DNA of 55,526 nt from an uncultured Elusimicrobiales bacterium (GTDB taxonomy: Bacteria > Elusimicrobiota > Elusimicrobia > Elusimicrobiales > Elusimicrobiaceae), in the NCBI GenBank assembly GCA_944324685.1, contig CALUXG010000046.1, forward strand, positions 1 through 55,526. The letters are read 5' to 3'. This document shows, one piece after another, positions 1 to 8,387 of this stretch (position 1 is the stretch's first letter; the number at the start of each line of letters is the position of its first letter). The translations under genes were made by a program, and so were the position numbers. The notes beneath the pieces were generated by a model. The model was not told the origin of the DNA, did no database searches, and saw only the letters and a program-made list of their open reading frames with translations.

Positions 1-25
1 CCGGAGGCTGTTCTCTAACCAAAAC

Positions 26-58
26 AAAATCCCCGTCTTTTACAAGACGGGGATTTTT
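26..58 (-). terminator. Rho-independent terminator after the prepilin peptidase
   Basis: A 12-bp hairpin (AATCCCCGTCTT paired with AAGACGGGGATT, loop TTAC) is flanked by T-runs on both strands. It lies 16 bp past the stop of the minus-strand prepilin peptidase and could also stop plus-strand transcription entering from outside the window. Confidence 0.85.
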
Positions 59-73
59 ACGCTTTTTCATCCG

Positions 74-856
74 CTAAAACCGAATAGCCAACATTTCCGG
101 CCGCACCAGATAGAACAGATTAATCAAGGCACCGGCACTTAAAAAAGGTCCGAAGGGAATAGCGTCTCCTTTTCCTTTATTCTTAAAAACAATCAAAAAC
201 GCGGAATAAATCAAGCCCAACACGGAAGCGAAAACGATAACGGTAATCACGCCCCGCCAACCCACAAAAGCGCCTATTCCCCCCATCAATTTTACATCGC
301 CGCCGCCCATAGCCTCTTTCTTAAACAACACATATCCCAATAAGGCTACCGCCATCGTGCCAAAAAAACCAACCGCCGCACCGCTCAAACTTTGCAAAAA
401 CCGGCTCCAGCCGCTTCCGTCAAAATTTGGATTTAACCAGCAAAAAACCAATCCCAGCACAATCAGCCCCAATGAAAATCGGTCCGGTATAATCATTAGT
501 TCCAAATCAATGACGGACAAAATAATCAAGCAGTATACCGCCGTCAACAATACCGCCGTCCACGCGCCAAGCCCCCAGCGCCACACAAACAATACCGTCA
601 GCAAGCCCGTCAAAAACTCCACTATCGGATACTGTATGGAAATGGGGGCTTTGCAGCGGCGGCACTTGCCGCGCAAAATGAGATAGCTCAGTACGGGGAC
701 ATTATCGTAAAATTTAATCCCCGCACCGCATTTGGGACAAAAAGACGGCGGCCAAACAATGGATTTATTCTGCGGGATACGATATATGCACACATTCAGA
801 AAACTTCCGATAATCAGCCCAAACAAAGCGGAAAAGACTAATATCAGGCTCTCCAT
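74..856 (-). CDS. pilD: Prepilin peptidase (type IV leader peptidase/N-methyltransferase)
   Basis: This inner-membrane aspartic protease cleaves the leader of type IV prepilins and pseudopilins after Gly and methylates the new N-terminus. The 260-residue length is typical. The N-terminal methyltransferase part has the zinc-type cysteine pairs CPKC (40-43) and CRRC (65-68). The protease half carries the two catalytic aspartates, D117 in SVIDLELMIIPD and D187 in GGGDVKL, among about eight hydrophobic segments. An AGGAGA-like ribosome site precedes the ATG. It is the last gene of a minus-strand group, directly after a GspG-like pseudopilin, which is a plausible substrate, as are the pilins at 37.8 and 50.5 kb. 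Confidence 0.95.
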   Translation of the reverse strand: MESLILVFSALFGLIIGSFLNVCIYRIPQNKSIVWPPSFCPKCGAGIKFYDNVPVLSYLILRGKCRRCKAPISIQYPIVEFLTGLLTVLFVWRWGLGAWTAVLLTAVYCLIILSVIDLELMIIPDRFSLGLIVLGLVFCWLNPNFDGSGWSRFLQSLSGAAVGFFGTMAVALLGYVLFKKEAMGGGDVKLMGGIGAFVGWRGVITVIVFASVLGLIYSAFLIVFKNKGKGDAIPFGPFLSAGALINLFYLVRPEMLAIRF

Positions 857-893
857 TCCTTTCTCCTTTTATGTTTAGACAGCCTCTGCGCGG

Positions 894-1310
894 TCAATGC
901 GTATTCCATGCTTTGCCATAGCTGTCCTCACGGTCCGTATTCACAAATACTTCTCCAAAACGAGGATCCGCCGTATCGCTGACATAAGCCCATCCTCCGC
1001 TTTTGTCAAAAGCCTGCTCATAAGTCCCCGTTGTAACCTTGTTTGTGGCGTCCAAACCCGGGACATTGACTTTCGGGATGGCCTCTATGTAGCGCGGGAC
1101 AAGACTGCTTAAATCATCGGTAGGATACGTGCCTTGGTTTTCACCGTAATATGCGGCAATGGCGCTGCGCAAACGCACCAACTGGTGTTTTGTGCTGCCC
1201 TCGCGGGCCTTATGCACCAACGTAATAAATTTGGGGACCGTCAGCCCCAAAAGCACGGCAAACACCACTACGGTAATCAGCACTTCCACAACGGTAAAAC
1301 CTTTTTTCAT
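894..1310 (-). CDS. GspG/PulG-like type II secretion or type IV pseudopilin
   Basis: A 138-residue pseudopilin. It has a short basic leader, MKKG, cleaved before FTVVE with the conserved Glu at +5, then a 20-residue hydrophobic helix. The next stretch (RLRSAIAAYYGENQGTYPTDDLSSLVPRYIEAIPKV) is the GspG-type pattern: periodic short-chain layout, YPT and P-K. Major pseudopilins of this kind polymerise into the periplasmic pseudopilus. The AAGGTG ribosome site is close to the M20 stop, so the two are probably co-transcribed, and prepilin peptidase follows 38 bp later. No other secretion gene lies in the window, so the machine it serves is unknown. Confidence 0.85.
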   Translation of the reverse strand: MKKGFTVVEVLITVVVFAVLLGLTVPKFITLVHKAREGSTKHQLVRLRSAIAAYYGENQGTYPTDDLSSLVPRYIEAIPKVNVPGLDATNKVTTGTYEQAFDKSGGWAYVSDTADPRFGEVFVNTDREDSYGKAWNTH

Positions 1311-1319
1311 AGGCGCACC

Positions 1320-2555
1320 TTATTTTAAGTTTAGGGCCGTCAATAAAAATATTTTGGCGTCCCCCATGGTATTTTTAATGCTGCAATATTCATTCGGCTG
1401 ATGCATCATTTCGTCAAAACGGGCATACACCACCGCCGGAAAACCGGCATTGCGCAAATAAGCCGCCACCGTTCCTCCGCCAACGCCTTGAATTTTAGGC
1501 TGTTTTCGGTATATTTCCCGAACGTATTTGCTGACCAATTTTACCACCGGTTCATTCTTATCCGTCGCTTTGGAAACTTCATCAATAACAGCTTCCACTT
1601 TAATGGCCACTTTATGCTTTTTGGCCACCGCCGCCGCTATTTTTTGGGCTTCAGCCAAAACACGTTTGTTGTCATAACAAGGCAAAATACGGCAATCCAT
1701 ATAAAAAACTTCCTGCCCCGGGATCGTATTTACGTTAGGAACATTGGCTTCATGTTTGGTAGCCTCAAATACGCTGAAAGGCACGTCAAAAAGGCGATCT
1801 TTTTTATTGAATTTTTTATATAAATCGCGCAAAGCCAGCACCAAATAACTCGCCGCGACAAAAGCATTTTTCCCATTTTGCGGCATGGAAGCGTGCGCCT
1901 GTTTTCCGTTGACGGTAATTTTAAGCCACAGCAGGCTCTTTTCGGCTATTTCCACTTTCTCCCCGCCGCAACTGCCGGAGTCCGGCACCAAAAAGCAATC
2001 ATCTTTCCCAAAAAGGCTGCGGTGTTTTTTCAGTATGGAAACAATGCCGTAGCGGCTGCCTACTTCTTCGTCTGCATTCAAAAGCAATCCATAATTAACT
2101 GCCGGACGGACGCCAGCCTCCATCATGGCTTTGGCCACCAAAATGCCCGACACCAGCCCTTGCTGGTTGTCTTCCGTTCCTCTGCCGTAAATTTTATCGC
2201 CTTTTACAACCGCTTTAAAAGGATCCGTTTTCCATAAAGCCAAATCCCCCGCCGGCACGACGTCCATGTGCGCCATCAGCCATAAGGTTTTTTTGCGGTT
2301 CTGTCCATAATACTTAGCCACGATATTCGGGCGAACTCCCGTCGGAGAAGCCGGATCTTTTATTTCTATGACCTTTATTTCGTCAAACTTCAAAGCTTTT
2401 AAGGTTTCCAATATTACTTCCGCTTTCGCCGCTTCCCCCAAGCCGCCTTCCGCGTGCGGCGTAATAGCCGGACAGGCGGTCATCTTCGTCTGCAAATCAA
2501 TAATAAAATCACGGCTTCCGTCAATATTCTTAAGCAACGTCTTTACTTCTGTCAT
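1320..2555 (-). CDS. M20-family metallopeptidase (dipeptidase/deacylase type)
   Basis: A 411-residue zinc amidohydrolase of the M20 superfamily, likely cytoplasmic because no signal peptide is visible. Metal and catalytic residues follow the family pattern: H96-x-D98 in AHMDVVP, bridging D129 in GRGTEDNQQG, catalytic E163 and ligand E164 in NADEEVGS, and a C-terminal His in DEMMHQPNEY. A dimerisation (lid) domain fills the middle. These enzymes hydrolyse dipeptides or N-acyl amino acids; the substrate cannot be told from sequence. An AGGAGA site precedes the start, 11 bp after the Nif3-like gene. Confidence 0.9.
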   Translation of the reverse strand: MTEVKTLLKNIDGSRDFIIDLQTKMTACPAITPHAEGGLGEAAKAEVILETLKALKFDEIKVIEIKDPASPTGVRPNIVAKYYGQNRKKTLWLMAHMDVVPAGDLALWKTDPFKAVVKGDKIYGRGTEDNQQGLVSGILVAKAMMEAGVRPAVNYGLLLNADEEVGSRYGIVSILKKHRSLFGKDDCFLVPDSGSCGGEKVEIAEKSLLWLKITVNGKQAHASMPQNGKNAFVAASYLVLALRDLYKKFNKKDRLFDVPFSVFEATKHEANVPNVNTIPGQEVFYMDCRILPCYDNKRVLAEAQKIAAAVAKKHKVAIKVEAVIDEVSKATDKNEPVVKLVSKYVREIYRKQPKIQGVGGGTVAAYLRNAGFPAVVYARFDEMMHQPNEYCSIKNTMGDAKIFLLTALNLK

Positions 2556-2566
2556 GTAGCTTTCTC

Positions 2567-3319
2567 CTAAATTGAATTCTTGATGTCTATAAATTGCACT
2601 TGCACGTCAAAACGGCCGCGCACCAATTCCATCAAAGCACGCACGCCGCATTTTTCGGAATTATAATGTCCCAGCGCGGCACAATTTAACGCGCCTTCGC
2701 GGCATAATTCCTGCGCCGGTTCGTCCAAAACTCCCGTAACAAACAAATCCAATCCCAATTCTACCGCATCAGGTATCATGCTCCATCCCCCGCCGCTGAC
2801 CACGCCCACCGTGCGGATTTTTTTGGGTCCGAAAGGCAATACGACCGCCTTGCTTTGGCAAAAACGTTCCAACGAACGCACAACTGCCGGCAATAATGCC
2901 GGCTTTATTTCGCCGCAAAAACCGATATTCTGCCCGTGATAACAAGCAAACGGCCGTATATTTTGTGCTTTGAGCTGTTTCAAAAACAGCGCATTATGGC
3001 CGATTTGCGGATGTTTGTCCAAAGGCAAATGATACCCCAGCAGACTCATGTCATGACGCAGCAAAAAACCGACGCGGCGGCCAAACGCCCCCGTCAAAGC
3101 CTGCTCCTTGCCCCACAACAAACCATGGTGTACGACTATCATATCCGCGCCGGCGGCATGCGCTTTCTTAAAAAGCTCCAATCCCGCCGAAACGCCGAAT
3201 ACGATTTTGCGTATATTCGTACGCCCCTGCACCTGCAGCCCGTTATGGCTGCTGTCGGGTATTTCTCCAATATTTAAGTATTCGTTTAAGAAACAAACGA
3301 CTTCCTCGCGCGTGGCCAT
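2567..3319 (-). CDS. Nif3-like dinuclear metal-centre hexameric protein
   Basis: The 250-residue protein is of NIF3/YbgI/DUF34 type. Metal-binding motifs are visible: SHNGLQV (24-30), VVHHGLLW with H64 and H65, LDKHPQIGHN with D101 and H103, and a C-terminal GHYNSEKCG supplying the last His and Glu. Members form toroidal hexamers; a GTP cyclohydrolase I type 2 annotation is common but the physiological role is unsettled. It lacks the inserted PII-like domain of longer homologues. The start codon has no Shine-Dalgarno sequence, and an extended -10 ends 6 nt upstream, so the mRNA is probably leaderless. It heads the minus-strand group and is divergent from the amidase. Confidence 0.9.
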   Translation of the reverse strand: MATREEVVCFLNEYLNIGEIPDSSHNGLQVQGRTNIRKIVFGVSAGLELFKKAHAAGADMIVVHHGLLWGKEQALTGAFGRRVGFLLRHDMSLLGYHLPLDKHPQIGHNALFLKQLKAQNIRPFACYHGQNIGFCGEIKPALLPAVVRSLERFCQSKAVVLPFGPKKIRTVGVVSGGGWSMIPDAVELGLDLFVTGVLDEPAQELCREGALNCAALGHYNSEKCGVRALMELVRGRFDVQVQFIDIKNSI

Positions 3320-3325
3320 AGATTT

Positions 3326-3335
3326 ATGTTATCAT
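3326..3335. promoter_or_regulatory. Overlapping divergent extended -10 elements (Nif3-like gene and amidase)
   Basis: On the minus strand TGATAACAT (3334-3326) ends 6 nt before the Nif3-like ATG. On the plus strand TGTTATCAT (3327-3335) ends 9 nt before the amidase ATG at 3345. The two are nearly the same base pairs read from opposite strands, so polymerase probably cannot occupy both at once. No convincing -35 is seen on either side. Confidence 0.6.
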
Positions 3336-3344
3336 TTTTGTAAC

Positions 3345-5207
3345 ATGAAAAGAACACTTTTATGGGCGGCAACGCTCTTTTTTTGCGTTTGGACTTCCTC
3401 ATACGCGCAGGATTTGCCTGTAGCGCCGTACCTGCCTGCCGTCAGCGGACCAAAAGCCGAAAATGCCCCGATTACCGTGCAATATCCACAGGAAAATATG
3501 ACTGTGCAGCACGGCGCCGACCATATATACCTTTTCGGCAAACTGAATGTGCAAAACGCCGAACTTGACATTAACGGACAAAAGGTTCCCGTAAATAAAA
3601 ACGGCACTTTTATTACTTTCTTGCCTGTAGAACAGGGTACATTTGTTTTTGTTTTAACCGCACGCACACCCCGGCGTGTTTATCAGGCCGTGCGCCATAT
3701 AGAAGTTCCCGGTACCCCCATCAAAAATTTTGAAGCAGAAGCCTGTTTTGACGAAACGGAAATTTATCCGTCCCGCCCCGTATGGGCTCTGCCTGCAGAC
3801 ACCATTAATCTCTACGCCCGCGGCACGCCGCACGCACAGGTAACGGCTTCGATAAGCGGCTTGAAAGGCGGCAAAAAAATCAAATTAAAAGAAGACAGCC
3901 GCACCCCGGGCGTTTACCGTGCCAAATACATTGTCCCCGACAAGGAAAAACCGCACTACGCCAAAATCACATACCAGCTTTACGATCCGGCTTCCGGCAC
4001 AAAAACAAAAATCACCGCCAAAGAACGCCTGCGCATCTTGGACCCGAAAGAAAAACTGCCCGCGCGCATTACTTCCGCCGGAGACAAACTGCGTCAAATT
4101 CCGGTGCGGCAGGGCAGCCTGTACCCCTATTACCGAACATACGGCGAAGCCCTCATCGACGGCAGAGACAACGGGCTTTACCGTCTTAACTTAGGCAACG
4201 GGGAAAAGGCATGGTTTGAAGAGAAAAAAATAAAAAGGCTCTCCGCACGGGATTATGCGCCGAATACTTTAACCTCTTTTCGCACTTTTGCTTCGCAAGA
4301 AGCCACCTCCGTGTATTGGAGCAACAGCAAGCAAGTACCCGTCTATATCCATGAGTTTCCCAACCGCGTGGAGATTGCCTTTTATTATACCCCGTTCTTC
4401 TTGGAAAATTTCAGCTTAGACGCCACCAGTCCCCTGCTGGAACGAGTAGAATGGAGCGGACCGCAAGACGGAGTCGTCAAATTTATTTTATATCTGAAGG
4501 AAAACGCCTTGTTATGGGGATATGCCTATCGCTATGAAAAAGAGAATTTTGTCCTTCAGTTAAACCATCGCCCCCAGACACAAGGCACCCCGAACAGACC
4601 TCTTGCCGGCGCACGCATTTTGATTGACGCGGGGCACAGCCCTAAGCGCAAACCGCCCTATGACGGTTTGGTCAGTCCCAGCGGCATATTGGAATATGAG
4701 GCCAATTTGGCTTTGGCGGAAGCCTTAAGGCCCAAACTGCAGGCCGCAGGCGCCACCGTTATTATGACAAGACAAGGCGACAACCAGATGAATCTGCCGG
4801 CGCGTTACCGAATGGCTTTGGATAAAAACGCTCATATTTTTGTAAGTCTGCACCATAACGCTCTGCCGGATGCGGTTAATCCGCTGGCCGCGCCGAGAGG
4901 ATATTCCGTATATTATACGTATCCCCACAGTTTTACGCTGGCCGAAAGCGTATACCAAGCTTTTAACCGCATAATCCCTTTGCCAGACAACGGCTTAATA
5001 GCCAATGACGTGTTGTTTATCCCGCGCATTTCAGAATTTCCCAGTATTTTAGTGGAAAACGCTTTTATGATTTTGCCGGAACAAGAAGAACTGGTGTTAA
5101 GCAAAAAAGGCCGCGCCCTGTTTGCCGAAGCTTTGTACCAAGGCATAGTGGATTTTTACCGCAGTTTGCCTCCGCAAAAAGCGCAAACGCCGGCCGACAG
5201 CCTCTAA
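3345..5207 (+). CDS. N-acetylmuramoyl-L-alanine amidase (Amidase_3)
   Basis: A zinc amidase that cuts the bond between muramic acid and the peptide stem. The start at 3345 gives a clean signal peptide (cleavage after SSYAQ region), so the 620-residue protein is periplasmic. The long N-terminal part (about 25-420) looks beta-rich, consistent with an AMIN-like or Ig-like substrate-targeting region. The C-terminal catalytic domain has zinc ligands H431 (DAGHS), E450 (LEYEANL) and H503 (SLHHNA), and catalytic E571 (LVENAF). No ribosome site is visible; an extended -10 lies 9 nt upstream. The M23 endopeptidase and bactofilin follow, pointing to a cell-shape or division module. Confidence 0.92.
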   Translation: MKRTLLWAATLFFCVWTSSYAQDLPVAPYLPAVSGPKAENAPITVQYPQENMTVQHGADHIYLFGKLNVQNAELDINGQKVPVNKNGTFITFLPVEQGTFVFVLTARTPRRVYQAVRHIEVPGTPIKNFEAEACFDETEIYPSRPVWALPADTINLYARGTPHAQVTASISGLKGGKKIKLKEDSRTPGVYRAKYIVPDKEKPHYAKITYQLYDPASGTKTKITAKERLRILDPKEKLPARITSAGDKLRQIPVRQGSLYPYYRTYGEALIDGRDNGLYRLNLGNGEKAWFEEKKIKRLSARDYAPNTLTSFRTFASQEATSVYWSNSKQVPVYIHEFPNRVEIAFYYTPFFLENFSLDATSPLLERVEWSGPQDGVVKFILYLKENALLWGYAYRYEKENFVLQLNHRPQTQGTPNRPLAGARILIDAGHSPKRKPPYDGLVSPSGILEYEANLALAEALRPKLQAAGATVIMTRQGDNQMNLPARYRMALDKNAHIFVSLHHNALPDAVNPLAAPRGYSVYYTYPHSFTLAESVYQAFNRIIPLPDNGLIANDVLFIPRISEFPSILVENAFMILPEQEELVLSKKGRALFAEALYQGIVDFYRSLPPQKAQTPADSL

Positions 5208-5219
5208 ATCCGTTCAATA

Positions 5220-5228
5220 TGATAAAAT
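5220..5228 (+). promoter_or_regulatory. Extended -10 promoter of the M23 gene
   Basis: TGATAAAAT ends 7 nt before the ATG at 5236. No Shine-Dalgarno sequence lies between, which predicts transcription starting at or next to the start codon. Confidence 0.6.
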
Positions 5229-5235
5229 AGAAGTA

Positions 5236-6156
5236 ATGGCCAAAAAATTAAATTCCATAAACCGTTTTTTAAGCGACCGTGTGGACATTATGCTTATGCC
5301 CCGTGCGGGCGCGGCGCGGAAATTCAAACTATCCGGTTTGACATTGGTCATTTTGGGACTGATATGGCTGGTCCTGACACTGGGCGCATTGTGGATATGG
5401 AGCCGCGCGTATGATTACCACATGACAAAAGCGGACAACCGGCTTATGCGCGTAAAGATGAAACTCATCGCTGATGAACTGGAACGCGGGCGCGAGTATT
5501 TGAACTTAACGCAAACCACCGAAAAACAAATGCGCCAAATGCTGGGCATGCCCGGAGGAAAATTTATTAATCTGCCCAAAGGACTGGAAGAAAAAGCCCG
5601 CAAAGAAGACGAACGCGCCAAAGAACTTTTCGGCTCCGATCTTAAGGATTTTGATACGGAAGAATTTGAAAAATACATAGACAGTATGCAGGATACGGCG
5701 CAGGAACGGCTGGCGTCTTTTCAGGAAATTGCATGGTATTACGCCAACCGGCGCGAAGGATTGCACTCCACCCCATCCATACGTCCGTCTTCGGCGCGCA
5801 TCAGTTCCGGCTTTGGTTACCGCAAAGATCCCTTTGGTAAACCGGTGGGAAAAATGCACAGCGGACTGGATTTTGCGGGAAAACCGGACAGCCCTATTTT
5901 GGTTACCGCGGACGGTGTGGTACGCCACACGGGATGGGTAAACGGATATGGACAGGCCGTTTTGGTGGACCACGGCTTTGGCTATTCCACGTTGTACGCA
6001 CACGCTACCGGCATTAAAGTCAAAGCGGGCGACGTAGTAAAACGCGGCCAACAAATCGCCTTTATGGGTACCACTGGCCGCAGTACGGGTACGCATTTGC
6101 ATTATGAAGTGTGGAAAGACGGCCGTCCCGTCAATCCGCGCGACTATTTTAAGTAA
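5236..6156 (+). CDS. Membrane-anchored M23 metallopeptidase (peptidoglycan endopeptidase)
   Basis: A 306-residue LytM-type endopeptidase. A basic cytoplasmic segment is followed by a transmembrane helix at about 34-55, a charged, probably coiled-coil region (60-155), and the M23 domain at about 185-306. Zinc ligands are H208 and D212 in MHSGLD and H289 in HLHYE; H287 is the usual partner His, so the enzyme should be active. It probably cuts peptide cross-links in the periplasm. The bactofilin gene starts 15 bp later. Bactofilin with an M23 enzyme is a known cell-shape partnership (for example BacA-LmdC, and CcmA with Csd endopeptidases). Confidence 0.93.
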   Translation: MAKKLNSINRFLSDRVDIMLMPRAGAARKFKLSGLTLVILGLIWLVLTLGALWIWSRAYDYHMTKADNRLMRVKMKLIADELERGREYLNLTQTTEKQMRQMLGMPGGKFINLPKGLEEKARKEDERAKELFGSDLKDFDTEEFEKYIDSMQDTAQERLASFQEIAWYYANRREGLHSTPSIRPSSARISSGFGYRKDPFGKPVGKMHSGLDFAGKPDSPILVTADGVVRHTGWVNGYGQAVLVDHGFGYSTLYAHATGIKVKAGDVVKRGQQIAFMGTTGRSTGTHLHYEVWKDGRPVNPRDYFK

Positions 6157-6171
6157 GCTTTTGGAGGAAGT

Positions 6172-6570
6172 ATGGGATTTTTGAAAAAAGACTCTGATTT
6201 TTCGTCCGGAGAACATTTCTCCGTCGTCAGTGCGGAATGTTACTTTCAGGGAACGCTGAGCGTGCAAGGTTCTTTGCGCGTCGACGGCAAACTGGAAGGA
6301 TCCGTAGACAACGCCCGCCAAGTCATCATCGGTGAAGGTGGTAAAATTACCGGCGACGTAACGGCACAGAATGTAGTCTGCGGAGGCGAAGTGGAAGGAA
6401 ATGTCTGCGCCGAAATGGTGGAAGTGCTGAGCAAAGCCGCCATCAAAGGCGACATCCGCGCCCAAAAAATGATTGTGGAAGAAGGCGGCCGTATCGAAGG
6501 CATGTGCAAAATCGGCGGGGAAGAATCCGTTTCCCCCAAAAATGCAAAAAATACGGACGACGACAAATAA
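6172..6570 (+). CDS. Bactofilin (polymer-forming cytoskeletal protein)
   Basis: The 132-residue protein has a central beta-helix region of short repeats (VQGSLRVDGKLEGSV, GEGGKITGDV, GGEVEGNVCAE, GDIRAQKMIVEEGGRIEG), the signature of bactofilins. These polymerise into non-polar filaments under the inner membrane and recruit cell-wall enzymes. Short flexible tails flank the core. A strong ribosome site (GGAGGAAG) lies 5 nt before the ATG. It sits between the M23 endopeptidase and a SurA-N membrane protein, and probably positions the former. Confidence 0.93.
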   Translation: MGFLKKDSDFSSGEHFSVVSAECYFQGTLSVQGSLRVDGKLEGSVDNARQVIIGEGGKITGDVTAQNVVCGGEVEGNVCAEMVEVLSKAAIKGDIRAQKMIVEEGGRIEGMCKIGGEESVSPKNAKNTDDDK

Positions 6571-6589
6571 TTAAGGAGCGTTTACCAGC

Positions 6590-7279
6590 ATGATTTCTTT
6601 TCTGATTAAATATAAAAAAGTCATCTTAATTGTTACGCTGGCATTTTTCATCGGCAGCATTGGTTACATCGGGCTGGATTCTTTCCGCCGAGGCACATTC
6701 AGCAGCAATGTGGCCATGGTGGGCTCAGAGCCTATCACATACCGAGATTTATACAAAGCCTCCGACGCACAGGCGCGTATATTGCGCAACAACGGCGTGG
6801 AAGTCAACGAAGAAATGTCCAAATACCTCAACCAACAGGTATTAAGTGCGCTGATCAGCGAAGAAGTGCTGGTGCAAGCCGCCAAACAATTCGGCTTGCA
6901 TGTGGCGGATTATGAACTGGCGCTGGAAATACATTCTTCCCCCGCATTCAATCAAAACGGACAGTTTAACAAAACCGCCTACGAATACGCCCTGCGCAAC
7001 CAGCTGGGCGTAACGCCCGCTCAGTTTGAAAAGCAAATACGCCGCAGCAAACTGGCGGACCGTTTTCGCATGGCTTTGTTTTCTTTCTACAAACTTACTC
7101 CGGAAGAAGTGCGTTTTTCTTACCAAATGCAAAACGGCAACATGAAAGATTTTGAAGAAAACAAAAAAGATTTTGAAAAACAACTCTTTGAAACAAAAAT
7201 GCAGACAGCCCAACAGGCTTTCTTTGATGATTTCAACAACCGCGTGGAAATTAAAACGTACTTAAACGAACAGGCTTAA
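6590..7279 (+). CDS. SurA N-terminal-type membrane chaperone lacking a PPIase domain
   Basis: A 229-residue protein with one N-terminal transmembrane helix (about 10-30) and a helical SurA-N chaperone domain (about 40-165: VAMVGSEPITYRDLY, then LISEEVLVQAAKQFG). The layout resembles the first third of PpiD, which assists periplasmic protein release from the translocon. No PpiC rotamase domain follows, and the ORF ends after a charged helix. It may be a shortened PpiD-like chaperone. An AAGGAG site precedes the start. It lies between bactofilin and a sugar kinase. Confidence 0.8.
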   Translation: MISFLIKYKKVILIVTLAFFIGSIGYIGLDSFRRGTFSSNVAMVGSEPITYRDLYKASDAQARILRNNGVEVNEEMSKYLNQQVLSALISEEVLVQAAKQFGLHVADYELALEIHSSPAFNQNGQFNKTAYEYALRNQLGVTPAQFEKQIRRSKLADRFRMALFSFYKLTPEEVRFSYQMQNGNMKDFEENKKDFEKQLFETKMQTAQQAFFDDFNNRVEIKTYLNEQA

Positions 7280-7282
7280 ACC

Positions 7283-8191
7283 GTGAAAAACCAAATATTA
7301 GTAGTAGGTTCCGTGGCTTTTGACTCCGTGGAAAATTCCCACGGCCGTGCTGAACGCGTACTAGGCGGTGCGGCCAGTTATTCGTCCATTTCCGCCAGTT
7401 ATTTTGCTCAACCGGCCGTAGTGGCCGTGGTAGGTACGGATTTTACGGCCGCAGACCGGCGGCCGTTTCAAAAGCGGGGTGTGAATTTGGACGGACTGCA
7501 GGTGAAAGAAGGAAAAACGTTTCACTGGGGAGGCAGTTACGACAAAGATTTGAAAAACGCCGTTACCAAATTTACGGATTTGAACGTTTTTCAAGACTTT
7601 AACCCTGTACTGACCGAAGAACAAAAAAACGCCAAAACCGTGTTTCTGGCCAATATAGATCCGCAATTGCAGCTTAGTGTACTGAAACAGGTCAAGCGCC
7701 CAAAACTCGTCGCCTGCGACACCATGAATTATTGGATTACTTCCAAAAGAGACGCCATCCTCAAAGTACTTAAGAAAACGGATTTATTCTTCCTAAACGA
7801 AGCGGAAGCACGCCAACTGACCGGAGAATACAATTTGATTACCGCCGGAAAGAAAATCCTGAAACTGGGGGCCAAACACGTCATTATCAAGCTGGGTCCC
7901 AACGGCTCCATGCTGGTAAGCAAATTGGGAATCGTCCAATTTCCGCCGTATATTTTGGAACACGTATACGACACCACCGGAGCCGGAGATACTTTTGGCG
8001 GCGGGGCGACGGGTTATCTGGCCAGCCTGCGCAAGTGGGACAGCCTTTCCGCCATTAAACGCGCTATGATGATAGGAAATGTTATGGCCTCTTTTACCAT
8101 TGAATCTTTCAGCGTAAAACGTTTGACCGACGTCAAAAAAGGTGAAATTGAAAAACGCCTCAAAGAATATACATCCATGCTGAAGTTTTAA
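7283..8191 (+). CDS. PfkB-family carbohydrate/nucleoside kinase
   Basis: The 302-residue ribokinase-like enzyme starts at a GTG codon three bases after the previous stop. It shows the N-terminal glycine motif (VLGGAASYSS), internal VACDTMNYW and LFFLNEAEARQLTG, and the C-terminal signature DTTGAGDTFGGG, with the catalytic Asp in GAGD. The family phosphorylates sugars, nucleosides or related alcohols using ATP. Its closest style is the PfkB sugar kinases of Bacteroidetes and Elusimicrobiota; the substrate cannot be assigned. No signal peptide. Confidence 0.9.
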   Translation: MKNQILVVGSVAFDSVENSHGRAERVLGGAASYSSISASYFAQPAVVAVVGTDFTAADRRPFQKRGVNLDGLQVKEGKTFHWGGSYDKDLKNAVTKFTDLNVFQDFNPVLTEEQKNAKTVFLANIDPQLQLSVLKQVKRPKLVACDTMNYWITSKRDAILKVLKKTDLFFLNEAEARQLTGEYNLITAGKKILKLGAKHVIIKLGPNGSMLVSKLGIVQFPPYILEHVYDTTGAGDTFGGGATGYLASLRKWDSLSAIKRAMMIGNVMASFTIESFSVKRLTDVKKGEIEKRLKEYTSMLKF

Positions 8192-8222
8192 CCATATTTT
8201 GAAGCGGACATACAAATTGCAG

Positions 8223-8252
8223 ATGACAACTTAAACGAAAATTTGCTAAAAT
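8223..8252 (+). promoter_or_regulatory. Promoter of tRNA-Leu
   Basis: An extended -10, TGCTAAAAT (8244-8252), follows an ATGACA hexamer at 8223-8228 with an 18-bp spacer. The tRNA begins 17 bp downstream of the -10. Confidence 0.6.
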
Positions 8253-8269
8253 AGAGAGGTACAATTTAC

Positions 8270-8353
8270 GCCGGGGTGCTGGAATTGGTATACAGGATGG
8301 TCTCAAAAACCATTGCCCTTTCGGGCTTAAGGGTTCAAGTCCCTTCCCCGGTA
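8270..8353 (+). tRNA. tRNA-Leu (anticodon CAA)
   Basis: Class II tRNA of 84 nt. The acceptor GCCGGGG pairs with CCCCGGT (one G-T pair at the end). The anticodon stem ATGGT/ACCAT encloses loop CTCAAAA (anticodon CAA, reading UUG). A long variable arm (TGCCCTTTCGGGC) and a T arm AAGGG-TTCAAGT-CCCTT follow. CCA is not encoded. Confidence 0.95.
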
Positions 8354-8362
8354 AAATATAGA

Positions 8363-8387
8363 ATCCGCCGCAAGGCGGATTTTTTTA
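8363..8387 (+). terminator. Terminator of tRNA-Leu
   Basis: Hairpin ATCCGCC-GCAA-GGCGGAT followed by seven T residues, 9 bp after the tRNA. Confidence 0.9.

Noticed and set aside
3108-3344. N-terminal extension of the amidase from 3108
   Set aside because: It is antisense to the Nif3-like gene; the ATG at 3345 gives a clean signal peptide and follows a promoter.
5506-6465. Long minus-strand frame opposite the M23 and bactofilin genes
   Set aside because: A codon-bias shadow of two well-supported plus-strand genes.
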